Positions 63,092-64,000 of a stretch of 64,000 nucleotides of DNA are shown piece after piece; position 1 is the first letter of the stretch; every line of letters begins with the position of its first letter. The DNA comes from Arcanobacterium phocisimile (lineage in GTDB: Bacteria; Actinomycetota; Actinomycetes; Actinomycetales; Actinomycetaceae). The stretch covers positions 496,001 through 560,000 of the forward strand of contig NZ_CP070228.1 in NCBI RefSeq assembly GCF_016904675.1, read 5' to 3'. The notes beneath the pieces were generated by a model. It did no database searches. It was not told where the DNA came from and was given only the letters and a program-made list of their open reading frames with translations. Made by a program: the position numbers and the translations under genes.

Positions 63092-63784
63092 TTAGGTAAA
63101 CGCGGCGTGGGGTGCGGACCGCACCATCTGTTCTATATCCGGATGAATGAAACTGCCGTCGGGGTGTTGCGGTTCTCCGGCAGCCTGCGCGTATGCACGC
63201 AAGAACCGAGTCAGCGGAGCCCCGAGTGCAGGGGAGTGCGAGCCAGTGGTGTGGTGTGCCCGTCCGCCGACGCTGTAGAGGAGCATCCCGGGAAGAACGT
63301 CACCAGTGATATCCTCACGTGGCATCGCAAACGGAGTATCGATCCGGCGCGCTCCGTTGCGTTCATAGAACCGGATCCGAGCAGCGGGATCGCCGTAGGC
63401 GCCCACTTCAGTGTGAATACGTGGGTCCTCAACCTCGATCAGGATGAGGAATGGATCATGCTGGGCAGTAAGGACATCAACAGTTTCGTGCAGCAAGCCA
63501 GAACCAGTGCCGTTCCCGCGGCCAGCTTCGCTCACGGCAAGCCACGAAATGAGAACGACATCGGAGGCAGACCCGCTGGATTCGCCTTGCCTGAAATCGA
63601 GAAAGCTGATCGACACCCCAGAAGGGGATTGGCCGGCAAAAGCGGCCAATGTAAAAATTTGCCCGTTATCAAACAGCTCCATGAATCCCGAGCTATCCGG
63701 CCGTTCAGTGGCGGGAAAGCTCGGGATCAGGATGTGGTCCACAATGTGAGTGAATTCTTCACGGGTGGGAACACGGATAACCAT
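63092..63784 (-). CDS. GNAT family N-acetyltransferase
   Basis: 230 residues. The acetyl-CoA-binding region appears as WLAVSEAGRGNGTGSGLLHETVDVL (variant of the Q/R-x-x-G-x-G/A loop, about 80-105), followed by ILIEVEDPR and RIRFYERNGARRIDTPF, as in GNATs that modify small molecules or proteins. The N-terminal part (IPSFPATE) suggests the bacterial FlmH/YhbS-like group, but no substrate is clear. Starts 2 nt after the M13 peptidase stop, so both are probably in one operon. Confidence 0.8.
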   Translation of the reverse strand: MVIRVPTREEFTHIVDHILIPSFPATERPDSSGFMELFDNGQIFTLAAFAGQSPSGVSISFLDFRQGESSGSASDVVLISWLAVSEAGRGNGTGSGLLHETVDVLTAQHDPFLILIEVEDPRIHTEVGAYGDPAARIRFYERNGARRIDTPFAMPREDITGDVLPGMLLYSVGGRAHHTTGSHSPALGAPLTRFLRAYAQAAGEPQHPDGSFIHPDIEQMVRSAPHAAFT

Positions 63785-63786
63785 AG

Positions 63787-64000
63787 TTACCAGATGCGCA
63801 CGCGATCTTCGGGAGCAAGATAAAGCTCGTCGCCTGGCTTGACGTCAAACGCCTGTGCAAACGCGTCAACGTTCTTTACCACACCGTTGCACCGGAACTC
63901 GGATGGCGAGTGTGGATCGGTGGCGACTCGCTGGATCATTAATTCGTCGCGGCGCTTTTCTTGCCAGATGCGAGCATAAGAGAGCAAAACACGTTGGATA
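63787..64000 (-). CDS. M13 family zinc metallopeptidase, C-terminal end
   Basis: Only about 70 C-terminal residues are visible; the frame is open to the window edge. YARIWQEKRRDELMIQ, a DPHSPSEFRCNGVVKN block and the final PEDRVRIW are the typical end of M13 (neprilysin/PepO-like) peptidases, which in bacteria cut small peptides. The HExxH zinc site lies outside the window. The cysteine in FRCNG and terminal W match the family end, so the gene is not truncated at its 3' side. Confidence 0.9.
   Translation of the reverse strand, partial: IQRVLLSYARIWQEKRRDELMIQRVATDPHSPSEFRCNGVVKNVDAFAQAFDVKPGDELYLAPEDRVRIW

Noticed and set aside
63047-63823. 258-codon plus-strand ORF across the GNAT gene
   Set aside because: Antisense to the acetyltransferase and running through the palindrome; low-complexity-like composition, no ribosome-binding site.

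Overview
The window is a chromosomal segment of a fermentative actinobacterium, most likely of the Actinomycetaceae (Arcanobacterium/Trueperella type). The evidence is a WhiB1 protein next to a PdtaS kinase, GatCAB, an SsbB-EttA gene pair, a two-domain glycyl-radical fermentation locus, an actinobacterial insertion in the 23S rRNA (around 22,700-22,820), moderate G+C content, and many start codons that sit 6-7 nt after a -10-like hexamer with no Shine-Dalgarno site (leaderless mRNAs). No phage, insertion sequence or CRISPR array was seen.

Layout. 1-10,160: an FtsX permease fragment; a folate/dTMP operon (DUF2505, thyA, folA, PaiB-like protein); pdtaS and whiB1 facing each other; and a four-gene minus-strand operon (histidine kinase, response regulator, ABC ATPase, 10-TM permease) whose ATPase has lost most of its catalytic motifs. 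10,196-18,950: ligA with large insertions, a cardiolipin-synthase-like enzyme, gatCAB and an ACT-domain malic enzyme. 18,950-24,612: one complete rRNA operon (16S-23S-5S) with a long G/T-rich leader, no spacer tRNA and a strong terminator. 24,850-35,290: a methyltransferase, a ThrE-type exporter, an AspT/SucE-like carrier divergent from aspartase, ilvE, and a pyruvate formate-lyase locus in which the glycyl-radical domain is a separate 82-residue protein, followed by the activase. 35,380-43,510: a lipoprotein, a TipA-type MerR regulator with a clear 19-bp-spacer promoter, a YggS protein, a Ski2-like helicase and a MacAB-like export operon. 43,580-46,830: four tRNA genes (two tandem Lys, His, Arg), a YgjV-acetyltransferase fusion, an ATP-grasp enzyme and oligoribonuclease. 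46,950-56,310: a pair of dynamin-like GTPases, ssbB, ettA, an acyl-CoA thioesterase, malQ and an orphan EIIB domain lacking its phosphorylatable cysteine. 56,350-64,000: a dicarboxylate/amino-acid symporter, a luciferase-like monooxygenase, a formate channel, aminopeptidase N, a small membrane protein, a GNAT acetyltransferase and the C-terminus of an M13 metallopeptidase.

How the genes fit together. Malic enzyme, aspartase with an AAE carrier, split pyruvate formate-lyase with activase, and a formate channel outline mixed-acid metabolism (pyruvate to acetyl-CoA plus formate; aspartate to fumarate and probably succinate). MalQ, the EIIB remnant, the symporter and the peptidases fit growth on host glycogen/maltodextrins and peptides. 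The points most worth checking are the motif-poor ABC ATPase in the two-component operon, the split pyruvate formate-lyase, the cysteine-less EIIB, the palindromes before ettA and ssbB, and the recurrent leaderless start architecture.
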